Below are positions 1 to 9,509 of a stretch of DNA of 36,964 bases, piece after piece. Origin of the DNA: Bacilli bacterium (lineage in GTDB: Bacteria; Bacillota_I; Bacilli_A; Izemoplasmatales; Hujiaoplasmataceae); assembly GCA_016935515.1 (NCBI GenBank), contig JAFGQT010000079.1:1-36964 (forward strand), given 5' to 3'. The first letter of the stretch is position 1. Each line of letters begins with the position of its first letter. The notes beneath the pieces were generated by a model. The model made no database searches. It was not told where the DNA came from and worked only from the letters and a program-made list of their open reading frames with translations. Both the position numbers and the translations under genes were made by a program.

Positions 1-723
1 GCATTCTGCGCCAATATACCTTCAATCAAAGAAAGTCGCGTCCTAACTAATTTCACCGGAGCTTTCGGCGATGTGATCACCATTTCCCATGAACTCGGTC
101 ATGCCTATCACGGCGAAGCAATCTTTTCTGAATCGATTTTGAACGCCGATTACACAATGCCTGTAGCTGAGACTGCGTCTACCTTCTGTGAAACTATCGT
201 GAACAAGGCTGCGCTCAAAGATGCGAAAGATGATGAAGAGAAGATCTATTTGCTTGAATCATCGCTTCAGGATTACACGCAAGTCATCGTTGACATCATG
301 AGCCGCTTCCTGTTTGAAAAATCCGTCTTCGACGGCAGAAGAAAGACAGTTTTTGACGAAAACGAACTCAAAGAGATGATGCTTGATGCACAAAGAAAGA
401 CTTACGGCGACGGACTTGATGAGAAATACCTGCATCCATATATGTGGGCTTGTAAGTCACATTATTATTCAGGCGAACTCAGTTATTACAATTTCCCGTA
501 CGCTTTTGGCTTGCTCTTCGCCAAGGGTCTTTATGCCCAGTATTTGGAAAATAAAACAGAGTTTGTCGAAATGTATGATAAATTGCTCGCGGCCACGGGT
601 AAAAACATGGTCGAGGACGCCGCGATGCTAGCAGGGATCGACGTTACCAAGAAATCATTCTGGCAAGGTTCGCTTGAGTTGTTGAAAGAAGATATCGAAT
701 TGTTCCTGAAATTGACAGAATAG
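1..723 (+). CDS. pepF: M3 family oligoendopeptidase (PepF-like), C-terminal part, truncated at window start
   Basis: Frame 1 is open from base 1 (AFCANIPSIKESRVLTNFTGAFGDVITISHELGHAYHGE...). HELGHAYHG zinc-protease motif; C-terminal sequence typical of M3 peptidases (YYNFPYAFGLLFAKGLY). Stop tag at 721-723. Confidence 0.9.
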   Translation, partial: AFCANIPSIKESRVLTNFTGAFGDVITISHELGHAYHGEAIFSESILNADYTMPVAETASTFCETIVNKAALKDAKDDEEKIYLLESSLQDYTQVIVDIMSRFLFEKSVFDGRRKTVFDENELKEMMLDAQRKTYGDGLDEKYLHPYMWACKSHYYSGELSYYNFPYAFGLLFAKGLYAQYLENKTEFVEMYDKLLAATGKNMVEDAAMLAGIDVTKKSFWQGSLELLKEDIELFLKLTE

Positions 724-787
724 TTTTTAAACGCCAACAAATCCGACCAACCATTTGTTTATATTGGTGAAACGGGAGGTCAACCAT

Positions 788-2782
788 ATGAAAAAAATAG
801 TAATCTTCGCTTTGATATTATTGGGAGCCATCGGACTCATCGGTTGTGATCAAAGGTATGAACCGCTTGATTACAAGTCGATTGACGAAGTCGGCAGTTT
901 CAAGAATTATGCACAACTCAAGGATTACTTGGATTCCTTCTATGAAGATCAAGAACAATATTATTACGGCGGTAATCTTGAATCCGACATGGCATCTACC
1001 GCTGCAATGACCACTACAGTTGCCAATGCGGCTATGGATGGTTCTGAAGACAGATCCTACAGCGAAACCAACAATCAGGTCGATGGCGTGTTTGAGTCAG
1101 ATCGGATCCTGACGGACGGATATTACATCTACGTGCTCGCGGACAATCGTTTTGTCATCATCGATGCGGACAATCTGACGATTGTGGACAGCTATGAACA
1201 CGAAGAAGGATATCTTTATGGTATGTACAAATACAATGATCGTATAGTCCTTTTGGCCAATGAGTACCATTATTGGTATGAGACAGAGCCGGTCAGTGAT
1301 AAATCCGAAGATGATGGCTATCTCTTCGACTATTACTATGTCCGATACTCCTTTGGAACACGTGTGATGGTTTTTGACACAACCATCAAGACAGACATCG
1401 AACTGGAAAAGGAAATGTATTTCGAAGGAAGTTACCTTACCGACAGCAGAATGATCGATGGACACGTCTATCTGGTTCTCAACAATTATGCAGCTAGCTA
1501 CGGCTACGATGATACGACGTATATCCCGCAATATTATGACTCTACGGTAGACGACGAAATCATTCAATTGCCTGCTAGCGACATCTATTACATGCCTAAT
1601 GACTACAATTCATTCGGTTATCTGCTTCTTGTCTCTTTTGCGGTTGAAGGTGATGAGGCAGCTAACGTCAAGGGATACCTTGGCAGCACTTATCAGATAT
1701 TCATGAGTCTTGACAATCTCTATACTATCGTCTATCGCTATTGGTACGACGAAGCAGTGAGTTTCTATCGCAACGAAACATTGATCATCAGATATGAGAT
1801 CGAGGATCACGAATTGGTTTACAAAGCGACCGGATCTGTAGACGGATCACCTTTGAATCAGTTCTCTATGGATGAACATGATGGTTATTTCCGAATTGCG
1901 ACGACAGGATATTCGTATACGGAAGATTCATGGGAGATATCGAACAAGGTTACGATTTTCGATGCGACGACCGAAGGTGTGATCGAACCGGTTTCAGTTC
2001 TTGAAGGCCTTGGCAAACCAAACGAGAGGATCTATGCAGTGAGATTCAGTGGCGATGTCGCTTATGTCGTTACATTCGTCAATACCGATCCTTTATACAA
2101 ACTAGATCTTTCTGATCCTGAAAATCCGGAAATCCTCGGAGAACTTTACGAAGAAGGAGTCAGCGATTATCTACACGAAATAAGCGATGATTTGTTGTTG
2201 GGAGTCGGGCGACAAGCTGAAACCGTCAATGAATTTACCAATTTCACCGGTGTCAAGATTGCCTTATACGACGTTTCTGGAAATGATCCATTGGCCATTG
2301 AGACGTACTTCGTCGAAGGCGAGTACAGCTATACTCCTGTCATCTATGACCACAAGGCTTTTGTCAGTTATGAGCCAGATGAAGCTGATTTTCTATACGT
2401 TGCCATACCAGTTTATGAGTATAATGACTATTACTGGCGTTCAAGTCAGAGCGTATTCGTGTTCAAGGTGCACTATAGCGGTGACTTAGAATACTTGACC
2501 AAACTTACGCACATGCAAGAACAGCCTGCAAGTGATGAATATTATTACTGGTACTGGGATTCAATCGAAAGAACGATCATGATCGAAAATCGTATCTATA
2601 CCGTTTCCTACAACCAGATTCAGATGTACGACATGGATTCTGATTTCGCTTTCCTTGGCAAATTGGAGTTTTCGATTCCTGTAAGCGATGAGCCAGTTGA
2701 TGATGAAACTACGACCACTAGCGGAGCGTACAATCCTGATGAAACAATCACTACTCAAGTTGGCGATGATTCAGACAACTAA
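788..2782 (+). CDS. Secreted lipoprotein with beta-propeller domain (PF09826-like)
   Basis: ORF track starts at 755, but ATG 788 has gggaggt upstream and begins a lipoprotein signal MKKIVIFALILLGAIGLIGC. YSETNNQVDGVFESDRILTDGYYIYVL matches the family signature 'YSxTNxQVxGVDEADxxKTDGxYIYxL'. Confidence 0.85.
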   Translation: MKKIVIFALILLGAIGLIGCDQRYEPLDYKSIDEVGSFKNYAQLKDYLDSFYEDQEQYYYGGNLESDMASTAAMTTTVANAAMDGSEDRSYSETNNQVDGVFESDRILTDGYYIYVLADNRFVIIDADNLTIVDSYEHEEGYLYGMYKYNDRIVLLANEYHYWYETEPVSDKSEDDGYLFDYYYVRYSFGTRVMVFDTTIKTDIELEKEMYFEGSYLTDSRMIDGHVYLVLNNYAASYGYDDTTYIPQYYDSTVDDEIIQLPASDIYYMPNDYNSFGYLLLVSFAVEGDEAANVKGYLGSTYQIFMSLDNLYTIVYRYWYDEAVSFYRNETLIIRYEIEDHELVYKATGSVDGSPLNQFSMDEHDGYFRIATTGYSYTEDSWEISNKVTIFDATTEGVIEPVSVLEGLGKPNERIYAVRFSGDVAYVVTFVNTDPLYKLDLSDPENPEILGELYEEGVSDYLHEISDDLLLGVGRQAETVNEFTNFTGVKIALYDVSGNDPLAIETYFVEGEYSYTPVIYDHKAFVSYEPDEADFLYVAIPVYEYNDYYWRSSQSVFVFKVHYSGDLEYLTKLTHMQEQPASDEYYYWYWDSIERTIMIENRIYTVSYNQIQMYDMDSDFAFLGKLEFSIPVSDEPVDDETTTTSGAYNPDETITTQVGDDSDN

Positions 2783-2802
2783 CATGAAGTTCAATCATTT
2801 TT

Positions 2803-2828
2803 GAGCCGATTATATCGGCTCTTTTTTC
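2803..2828 (+). terminator. Rho-independent terminator after the beta-propeller gene
   Basis: GAGCCGAT-TAT-ATCGGCTC stem followed by TTTTTTC. Confidence 0.85.
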
Positions 2829-2987
2829 GTCTTGCGGATGTTGAATAGACCATTTTATGTAAAATATCATTGATTTTTTACTTGAATGACAAAAAACTCG
2901 GTTACCCATATAGATTTATTGTCAAATTAGTGATATATATTTAAGTGTAGAACAATTGAATAAAACCCATTTTAAGGAGGGGTGCAA

Positions 2988-5900
2988 ATGAAAAGCAGAT
3001 TCATCGCTCTGGTTCTGTTTGTTTTTCTTGGCCTATTTTTGGCTGGTTGTGATTTCTTTGGCGGCGGTACGATTACCATTCCCACAACCTTCACGACCGA
3101 GTCTACGGCAGATACCAGTGCAACTGAAAGTACTGGGACTACGGTAGTAACGACTACCGCAGTGTCTTCAGATTCATCAACGAGTGGTTCCGAAGTAACT
3201 ACTGTTACTACAGTCAGCTCCGGAACAGAAACCACTACAACGAGTGGTTCCGAAGTAACTACAGTTACTACAGTCAGCTCCGGAACAGAAACCACTACAA
3301 CGGCTACAGTTACTCCTACAACAACTGTTAGCTCCGGAGTAGTAACCACTACAACGACTACAGTCGTACCAACAACGACTACAACAACTACAGCTGTTAC
3401 CACTGCTCCTACAACTGCAGTTACTACCACTGAAACAACTACTGAGGAAGTTATCACAGTTGTATTTTTAAATGCAGATGGAACAATCTTGGCAACAGAA
3501 ACCATTTTACCAGGAGAATCTGTAACGCCTCCTGCAGATCCGACAATGGCAGACAGCAGCAATTATCGGTATACTTTCGTCGAATGGGATCATGATATGA
3601 CCGGAATCATGGAAAGCGTCACTATCCGTGCGCTATATGACGTCGAGTACCTTGGTTCTACCGGCACTTACGACCATGCGATGTTGTTGGCCTTGATGCA
3701 AGGCATGACGCCGGATTATACAGAAACGAACGAAGAGATGGAAGAACAGATCGGCTTCATGATGGGATTGTTAGGCATCCCATCCGAAGAGCACTTCTAT
3801 GTTTTGATGAGCCAAGTCCCGACATTGTTGACTCAACTAGAAGGAGTCACAAATGCAACGGACTTCACAGCTTGGTATCAATCTACCAAGACTGCTGGAT
3901 TCACGGAGGAGGTAATTGTCGACGCGGTGATCAATGCGTTGATGTTTGGCCTCAGAGGACAGGTAGAGTACTTTGACATTGATTATATGTATGATGACAT
4001 AGCTTATCAGCAGGGAATCATTGACACGAACACTCCATTGATGGAAGGCATCAGGGCTCAAGTAGTCGATTACTGCAATACTTCGACTCCGGCGGGAACT
4101 GACTGCATCCAGTTGTTCGATTACATGGTTGATGATTACCATGATCATTTCTATTATCAAGAGCAGAGCGAAAACTATCTCAATTCCATAGATTGGAATT
4201 GGGAGATAATGAATAAATATTATGAACTTGAAAATCTGCTTAATGAATACATTGAAGCGATGTATCATGATGAACAACCACTCGTAGCTGCAGAAGTCAT
4301 GGTGTTGTTCGACACTACCTTTGCGGCTCTAAATCCTGAGCTCCAAGCAGAATTGGATCCATTATTGGATGCTTTCCTTGATTGGAAAGAGGACGAAGCC
4401 CAGTTCACACAACCGTTGATGAACGATTTGTGGGAAGTCAATGATACAGAAGGCTATGCGGTTTCTTATACAATCCAAAATCAATATTTCAATGACTATC
4501 TCAATATGTTCTGGTCAATAAATAATGCTGAAAATGAGATTCATTGGATGGAAGAAGAAATCCAAAGACGCCTTCAAGAACATGCACAGATGGAATTGAT
4601 TTACAATTATTTACAGACACCTGAGGGAATGAACAAACTAAAACTCCTCGTAATCTCTATCTACGACGTTGTGGACGCTTTGGCTCTCAATGTCGATCCT
4701 GACTTGTTCGCATTGGTGATGAGCCTGGCCACAGATCCTATGTTCAACCCTGAAAGTCTGTTGACGGCGGAAAACATCGTGCTTTATGTTGACAAAGTCG
4801 TGACGACTTTGCGACTAGTGCAGACAACATTCGGAACTGAGGAGATTGACAATCTCGGGAGTATTGCCGAAGACGTAATCACTTTGTTCATCGATGCACA
4901 GGATATGCCTGAAGCAGAGAAAGAAGCTTTGAAGTTTTTGGTTATTCCTCAGATTGATGCATATCTGACGATGGCAGCCACTTCATTCGACGACATCCTG
5001 ACATTCCTTGATTCGATTGACTTGGTCAAGGCTCAAGCCATTCTTGATGCAGTGACCTATTTCACAGGATACGTTCCGGTTGTTGAGCCGCTTATGGTGG
5101 AAACCGGACCAGCTGTCGAAGACATCGTTTATATTGCAAATCTTGTTGAAGTGATGATTGGCGACGATTCACTTGATCTAGCATCACTTATGGACAATAT
5201 GATCACAGTTTACTTTGACATGACTTATTTCTTCCAGGCTGATAGCCAACTTGAAGCAGATGTGAGAACGAATATCCAAGCTAATTTAGCGCGTTTGCTC
5301 GAAATGGCACCGCTGGTAGGCGCAATTGATCCACTGGCAATGACGATGGCTGATTATGCCCTGCTGGAAGAATTGATTGCCAGGTTGGAAGCTTTTGGCA
5401 TGATGTTCGAGTACGGTTTGGAGAGCATGCTGGAGCCGATTGCGTTCGGTTACGATCATCAGAAGTTCGTCGATCTAGCATATGAAATTGGCGACTGGGA
5501 CATGACATCAGCCGAAGCCGAACAACTTATCCTAGATTTGATGGCCATGCTTGAAGAGACCGATGAAGAGACGGCTTATTACCTGATGATGTCTATAATG
5601 ATGCATGTTGGAAACTTCTATTCTGTCGATTCATTTACAGACCTCAAGAGCTGGATTGATGGATTCTATGGTTTTGGCATGACAAAGCCAGAGATGGCAT
5701 CAACTATTCTGAACTTCCTTGTATTCCAAATGGACCAAGATCTCGGACCTGATGGTTGGCTTGCTCAAGATGTTCTCTACTATACAAGTGAAATTGCCGA
5801 GAACCAAGCGCTCATAGTTACACATCAAGGCTATTTGAATCAAATTGATGCGGACGTTTTGGCCATGTTGGTTGATTATGGAAGTTACACTCAAGCAGAG

Positions 5901-8705
5901 ATCGATGCTTTCATGGCACATTGGGGCAACGAGAAAGAGTACATTATCAGAGATATCGAACTTCACTTTGCCGTCAGTCGTGCAGGCTATGACTGGAACT
6001 TCAGTTACGACACATATTATAATCTTGATGACTTGTTGTGGATGTACTATGAGTATGGCGAAGCCAGTTACCTCGATGATTATAATTCACTTTATGCAAT
6101 GCTATCACCAGAAGAACAAGCCATTTATGGTCCGCTGCTGACGCAATCTGGCGACTTCTATTCTTGGATAAATAATGTCTATTGGCCAGCCTACAATAGT
6201 TTTGATGAAGCCCCGTATGAAGGCAGCGGTGTTGTGGAATTCATGTACGGTTCAGCTGTCTATGATTATGAAGACAATTTCTGGTCTATCAAGGATATTG
6301 AAGATTGGATTTTCTGGGATCAGATAAGGCTTGATGATGTTAATAGGGAAATTGCCAGCAAAACGGCAATGCGCGATTACCTAGCAGATCCGCTCAACGA
6401 AGTCGCACTTGAAACCTTGATGGTTGCGGCGATGGATGAACTTGACAACATGATGAATTTGGCTGACCCTGCTACATTCGACATCTTCACCCGTATGATT
6501 TTTGAAAGAATCGGATATTATTACGTGGCATCGCTAGATTATATACCTGAAGAGCCCATGATTGATATGTCACCTGAAGCCATTCTTGGATATGTCCAAG
6601 ATGTTGCGGTTGTGCTTGACGGATTGTTCACGACAATGGATCCTGCTGAGGACGCTTTGTTGCTTGATTTTATCGCCGACATGATCGAAATGCAATTTGT
6701 GGCTGACGGAATGACTCAAATCGAAATCGATGCTCAGATGCTTCTGATCGAAGGTGCTCTTGCCAAATGGTATCCGAGAGTTGAAGAGGTTCTGGATATT
6801 GTGATAGTGGCTTTGCAAGGACTGGATATTACGGAAGTTGACCAGATCATGAAAGTCATTCCTAAACCAGATCAAGAACCCTCGATGCTGCAGATTGTGA
6901 ACTCGGTGGCAATTCTGGCAAATGTCTTCACCAACGATATAACCCCGACCATCGATGACACACTTGATTACGCAGTATTGCTTGACTACATGATTGAGCT
7001 CTACTATGATGTCAAATATCAACTTGTATATACGAACACAGAAATGCAAGCAATACAGGATGTTGTTGCCAATCATATGACAGACTTGCTGCCTGATCTA
7101 TACTTGATTGCTGCTATTCAACCGGGAACACTCACCGATGCTGACTTGCCGTTGATTTATGAAACCGTAAGATACGGCGAATGGCTCGCACAGAACTTTA
7201 GTGATCTTGAAAACATGGTATATCCGGCACCTTCGTTTACCTATGTCCATCAGGATTTTGTCGATCTCGTTATGAAGATTCACGGAGATTGGTTGGAGCT
7301 TACGGAAGTCGAAGCTTTGATAGTTGACTATATGGCAGTATTTGAAACTACGGACGAAGCTACCGCTTTCTACAAATTGCTGATATTCGGATCAGTTGCA
7401 CACAATTTGGAATATATCGATTCATTCCATAGTCTTGTCGGATTGTATTTCAATATTACTTCACTTGGCTTCAGCAAGGAACAACTCACAACGTATGTGA
7501 TCAATTTCATCGCCATGAAACTTAACGAAGAGGCCACTTACATTCAAGAAAGAATCACAGAGTTGGAAGGTTGGATTGCAGATAGCGAGCAAGGAATTAT
7601 TGATCAAGAAGCTAATATTTCATTGATCATCGCCGATATTGAAACTGAGATCGCTACACTGGCTCTAACATACCCCAGTGAAATGTTGGTTGCTACACAA
7701 ATGCTTGATACTTACATGATTCTTTTTGAGCAACTGGGAGATTACTATGAAGCTATCGTTATTGCCAAAAACCTCGAGGGATTCTATTTTGATTCGTATA
7801 TTTATACTGAGTTGGTCTATGCTCGCTTCGGAGATGAATGGGATGAACCCAATATTGAGTATTATAATGATCTTGTAAGTTGGTTGACTCCGGAAGAGTC
7901 TTCAGTTTACTTGCCTCTACTTGATCTGTACCAAGCTTGGAACTATACTTGGGAATTCGATTATAATCCGTTGTATTATCAAGTTTGGGCATATGAGATC
8001 TATACCTCCAGTTCATGGAATATAGCCGAATACATTGATGATCAATGTTGGCAGGTTACGGAACTTATTTATGATATCAAACAATATAACGAATGGATTC
8101 TTAGTGATCAACATGAACTCGACTCGATATTAAAAGATTCGGTCATGCTGAATACAATGCTCTACTATTTGTCTGATGTGGATATGAGTTCATATTTCCC
8201 ATCTAATCCATATGCAGCAGTTCCCAACACGGAACTTGCGGCGGATGCCTTAGTTGTCCTGATGAACAGGTTTGAGACATTGTTGCCGACCTTGACACCG
8301 AGTGACATGTGGCAACTGGAAGATTTGTTTGGCGGTTATTATGAAGTTTATTCGCCATATGAAGTCGTTGAAGTCGTGAAGATCGCAATGAAGCTTTTCG
8401 GACCGTTGTTGATTGACGCTTCCGGAACTTCTGGTGTTGATTCCGAACTCAACACATTGCTGAATCGTCTGTTTATCGCCTATGCAAACTCTGTAGTGCT
8501 GGAAACTGGTCAAACAGTTGAGGATGTTAGATTCGCGCTCCAGCAAGCCGTCTTCGATGTTATCGATCTGGCTTACCTTGTCAACGAGCTGGATCCATAC
8601 AACCTTACTACGACAGATATCGAACTGGTATATCAATTCTTGTATGCCATCGATGATGTGAAATTCATTCTTGCTCCCGAAGATTACGTAGAACCGGTAA
8701 TGTAA
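2988..8705 (+). CDS. Giant repeat-containing predicted lipoprotein (~1905 aa), function unknown
   Basis: ATG 2988 with aaggagg 7 nt upstream. Signal/lipobox MKSRFIALVLFVFLGLFLAGC. Thr/Ser-rich linker, one InlB/Flg_new-like domain, then three ~595/597/487-aa homologous modules. Continuous ORF. Confidence 0.92.
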   Translation: MKSRFIALVLFVFLGLFLAGCDFFGGGTITIPTTFTTESTADTSATESTGTTVVTTTAVSSDSSTSGSEVTTVTTVSSGTETTTTSGSEVTTVTTVSSGTETTTTATVTPTTTVSSGVVTTTTTTVVPTTTTTTTAVTTAPTTAVTTTETTTEEVITVVFLNADGTILATETILPGESVTPPADPTMADSSNYRYTFVEWDHDMTGIMESVTIRALYDVEYLGSTGTYDHAMLLALMQGMTPDYTETNEEMEEQIGFMMGLLGIPSEEHFYVLMSQVPTLLTQLEGVTNATDFTAWYQSTKTAGFTEEVIVDAVINALMFGLRGQVEYFDIDYMYDDIAYQQGIIDTNTPLMEGIRAQVVDYCNTSTPAGTDCIQLFDYMVDDYHDHFYYQEQSENYLNSIDWNWEIMNKYYELENLLNEYIEAMYHDEQPLVAAEVMVLFDTTFAALNPELQAELDPLLDAFLDWKEDEAQFTQPLMNDLWEVNDTEGYAVSYTIQNQYFNDYLNMFWSINNAENEIHWMEEEIQRRLQEHAQMELIYNYLQTPEGMNKLKLLVISIYDVVDALALNVDPDLFALVMSLATDPMFNPESLLTAENIVLYVDKVVTTLRLVQTTFGTEEIDNLGSIAEDVITLFIDAQDMPEAEKEALKFLVIPQIDAYLTMAATSFDDILTFLDSIDLVKAQAILDAVTYFTGYVPVVEPLMVETGPAVEDIVYIANLVEVMIGDDSLDLASLMDNMITVYFDMTYFFQADSQLEADVRTNIQANLARLLEMAPLVGAIDPLAMTMADYALLEELIARLEAFGMMFEYGLESMLEPIAFGYDHQKFVDLAYEIGDWDMTSAEAEQLILDLMAMLEETDEETAYYLMMSIMMHVGNFYSVDSFTDLKSWIDGFYGFGMTKPEMASTILNFLVFQMDQDLGPDGWLAQDVLYYTSEIAENQALIVTHQGYLNQIDADVLAMLVDYGSYTQAEIDAFMAHWGNEKEYIIRDIELHFAVSRAGYDWNFSYDTYYNLDDLLWMYYEYGEASYLDDYNSLYAMLSPEEQAIYGPLLTQSGDFYSWINNVYWPAYNSFDEAPYEGSGVVEFMYGSAVYDYEDNFWSIKDIEDWIFWDQIRLDDVNREIASKTAMRDYLADPLNEVALETLMVAAMDELDNMMNLADPATFDIFTRMIFERIGYYYVASLDYIPEEPMIDMSPEAILGYVQDVAVVLDGLFTTMDPAEDALLLDFIADMIEMQFVADGMTQIEIDAQMLLIEGALAKWYPRVEEVLDIVIVALQGLDITEVDQIMKVIPKPDQEPSMLQIVNSVAILANVFTNDITPTIDDTLDYAVLLDYMIELYYDVKYQLVYTNTEMQAIQDVVANHMTDLLPDLYLIAAIQPGTLTDADLPLIYETVRYGEWLAQNFSDLENMVYPAPSFTYVHQDFVDLVMKIHGDWLELTEVEALIVDYMAVFETTDEATAFYKLLIFGSVAHNLEYIDSFHSLVGLYFNITSLGFSKEQLTTYVINFIAMKLNEEATYIQERITELEGWIADSEQGIIDQEANISLIIADIETEIATLALTYPSEMLVATQMLDTYMILFEQLGDYYEAIVIAKNLEGFYFDSYIYTELVYARFGDEWDEPNIEYYNDLVSWLTPEESSVYLPLLDLYQAWNYTWEFDYNPLYYQVWAYEIYTSSSWNIAEYIDDQCWQVTELIYDIKQYNEWILSDQHELDSILKDSVMLNTMLYYLSDVDMSSYFPSNPYAAVPNTELAADALVVLMNRFETLLPTLTPSDMWQLEDLFGGYYEVYSPYEVVEVVKIAMKLFGPLLIDASGTSGVDSELNTLLNRLFIAYANSVVLETGQTVEDVRFALQQAVFDVIDLAYLVNELDPYNLTTTDIELVYQFLYAIDDVKFILAPEDYVEPVM
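3181..3300 (+). repeat. Two tandem 60-bp repeats in the Thr-rich linker, plus a degenerate partial third copy
   Basis: 3181-3240 and 3241-3300 match at 59/60 positions (T/A difference at 3203 vs 3263). Each encodes ~20 aa (TSGSEVTTVTTVSSGTETTT). Degenerate continuation at ~3301-3354. Confidence 0.95.
3669..8702 (+). repeat. Three diverged tandem protein modules (3669-5450, 5451-7241, 7242-8702)
   Basis: Modules begin YDHAMLLAL / YDHQKFVDLAYEI / YVHQDFVDLVMKI. Matching internal segments: FTAWYQSTKTAGFTEEVIVDAVINALMF / LKSWIDGFYGFGMTKPEMASTILNFLVF / LVGLYFNITSLGFSKEQLTTYVINFIAM, and LNPELQAELDPLLDAF / LSPEEQAIYGPLLTQS / LTPEESSVYLPLLDLY. Confidence 0.85.
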
Positions 8706-8724
8706 TTGTTTTAGAAGAATCAAG

Positions 8725-8760
8725 TGGAGCCAAAATGCAAAATTTTGGCTCCATTTTTCT
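8725..8760 (+). terminator. Rho-independent terminator after the giant lipoprotein gene
   Basis: TGGAGCCAAAAT-gcaaa-ATTTTGGCTCCA, 12-bp stem, then TTTTTCTTT. Confidence 0.92.
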
Positions 8761-8765
8761 TTATA

Positions 8766-8774
8766 TGCTATAAT
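8766..8774 (+). promoter_or_regulatory. Extended -10 promoter element
   Basis: TGCTATAAT between the terminator and ATG 8790. Confidence 0.6.
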
Positions 8775-8789
8775 ATATTTGGTGATAAT

Positions 8790-9509
8790 ATGCCTATTGC
8801 TTCGCTACAAAACGATACTTTCAAGGAACTTATGAAACTCAAACAGAAAAAATACCGAGAGCGCGAAGCTTTGTTTTTGGTTGAAGGTGAACATCTGGTC
8901 AAGGAAGCCATTCAAACAAACGCTTGTGTCAAGGTAATCGGGACTGTAAGACCTGAATATTGGACTGGCGAGATGATTTTGTTGGAACAAGAATTGCTAG
9001 AGAAACTAACTGATGTCGAAAGTTCCAGTTTGATTTTCGCTGTATGTATGAAGGCCGATGCCGATATCGCCCACGATCAGATTCTCCTCCTCGACGGGAT
9101 TCAGGATCCTGGTAATCTTGGTACACTTCTTAGAAGCGCATGCGCATTTGGCTTTGGCGGTATAGTTTATGAGAACACGGTTGACATGTATAATCCAAAA
9201 GTGCTGAGAGCGACTCAAGGAGCGATCTTCAAATTGACTTTCAAGGAAGATTCATTAACTGACTTCATCAACAGCCATCCTGAGTATAATTATATCGGGA
9301 CAGATGTCACAAGTGGAAAGCCCTTGAAGGATTATAAACCAACTCAAGGGAAATTGGCGCTAATCCTAGGCAACGAAGGAAATGGAGTAAGAGAAGACTT
9401 GCTTCGAAAGACATCAATAAATCTAAAAATAGATATGAAAGATACCGAATCACTGAATGTCGGCGTTGCTGGAAGCATATTGATGCATTATCTCAGAGGT
9501 GAAAAATAA
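8790..9509 (+). CDS. TrmH/SpoU family RNA 2'-O-methyltransferase
   Basis: The track start at 8724 lies in the upstream terminator; ATG 8790 is downstream of the -10. Motifs LLDGIQDPGNLGTLLRSACAFGF, LALILGNEGNGVRED and LNVGVAGSILMHYLR are SPOUT motifs 1-3. Confidence 0.9.
   Translation: MPIASLQNDTFKELMKLKQKKYREREALFLVEGEHLVKEAIQTNACVKVIGTVRPEYWTGEMILLEQELLEKLTDVESSSLIFAVCMKADADIAHDQILLLDGIQDPGNLGTLLRSACAFGFGGIVYENTVDMYNPKVLRATQGAIFKLTFKEDSLTDFINSHPEYNYIGTDVTSGKPLKDYKPTQGKLALILGNEGNGVREDLLRKTSINLKIDMKDTESLNVGVAGSILMHYLRGEK

Noticed and set aside
1097-1567. 156-aa minus-strand ORF
   Set aside because: Antisense to the beta-propeller lipoprotein; Val/Ile-rich shadow of Asp/Tyr codons.
3181-3300. 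Possible CRISPR-like repeat
   Set aside because: The two 60-bp units are directly adjacent with no spacers, in frame in a CDS; no cas genes nearby.
2972-3562. 196-aa Val-rich minus-strand ORF
   Set aside because: It is the complement of the Thr-repeat (ACN codons) linker of the giant lipoprotein; an artefact of low complexity without its own RBS or homology.
6570-7076. 168-aa minus-strand ORF and similar long antisense ORFs under the giant gene (3837-4277, 8250-8723)
   Set aside because: Antisense to a well-supported CDS; compositions look like shadow translations, with no recognisable domains.
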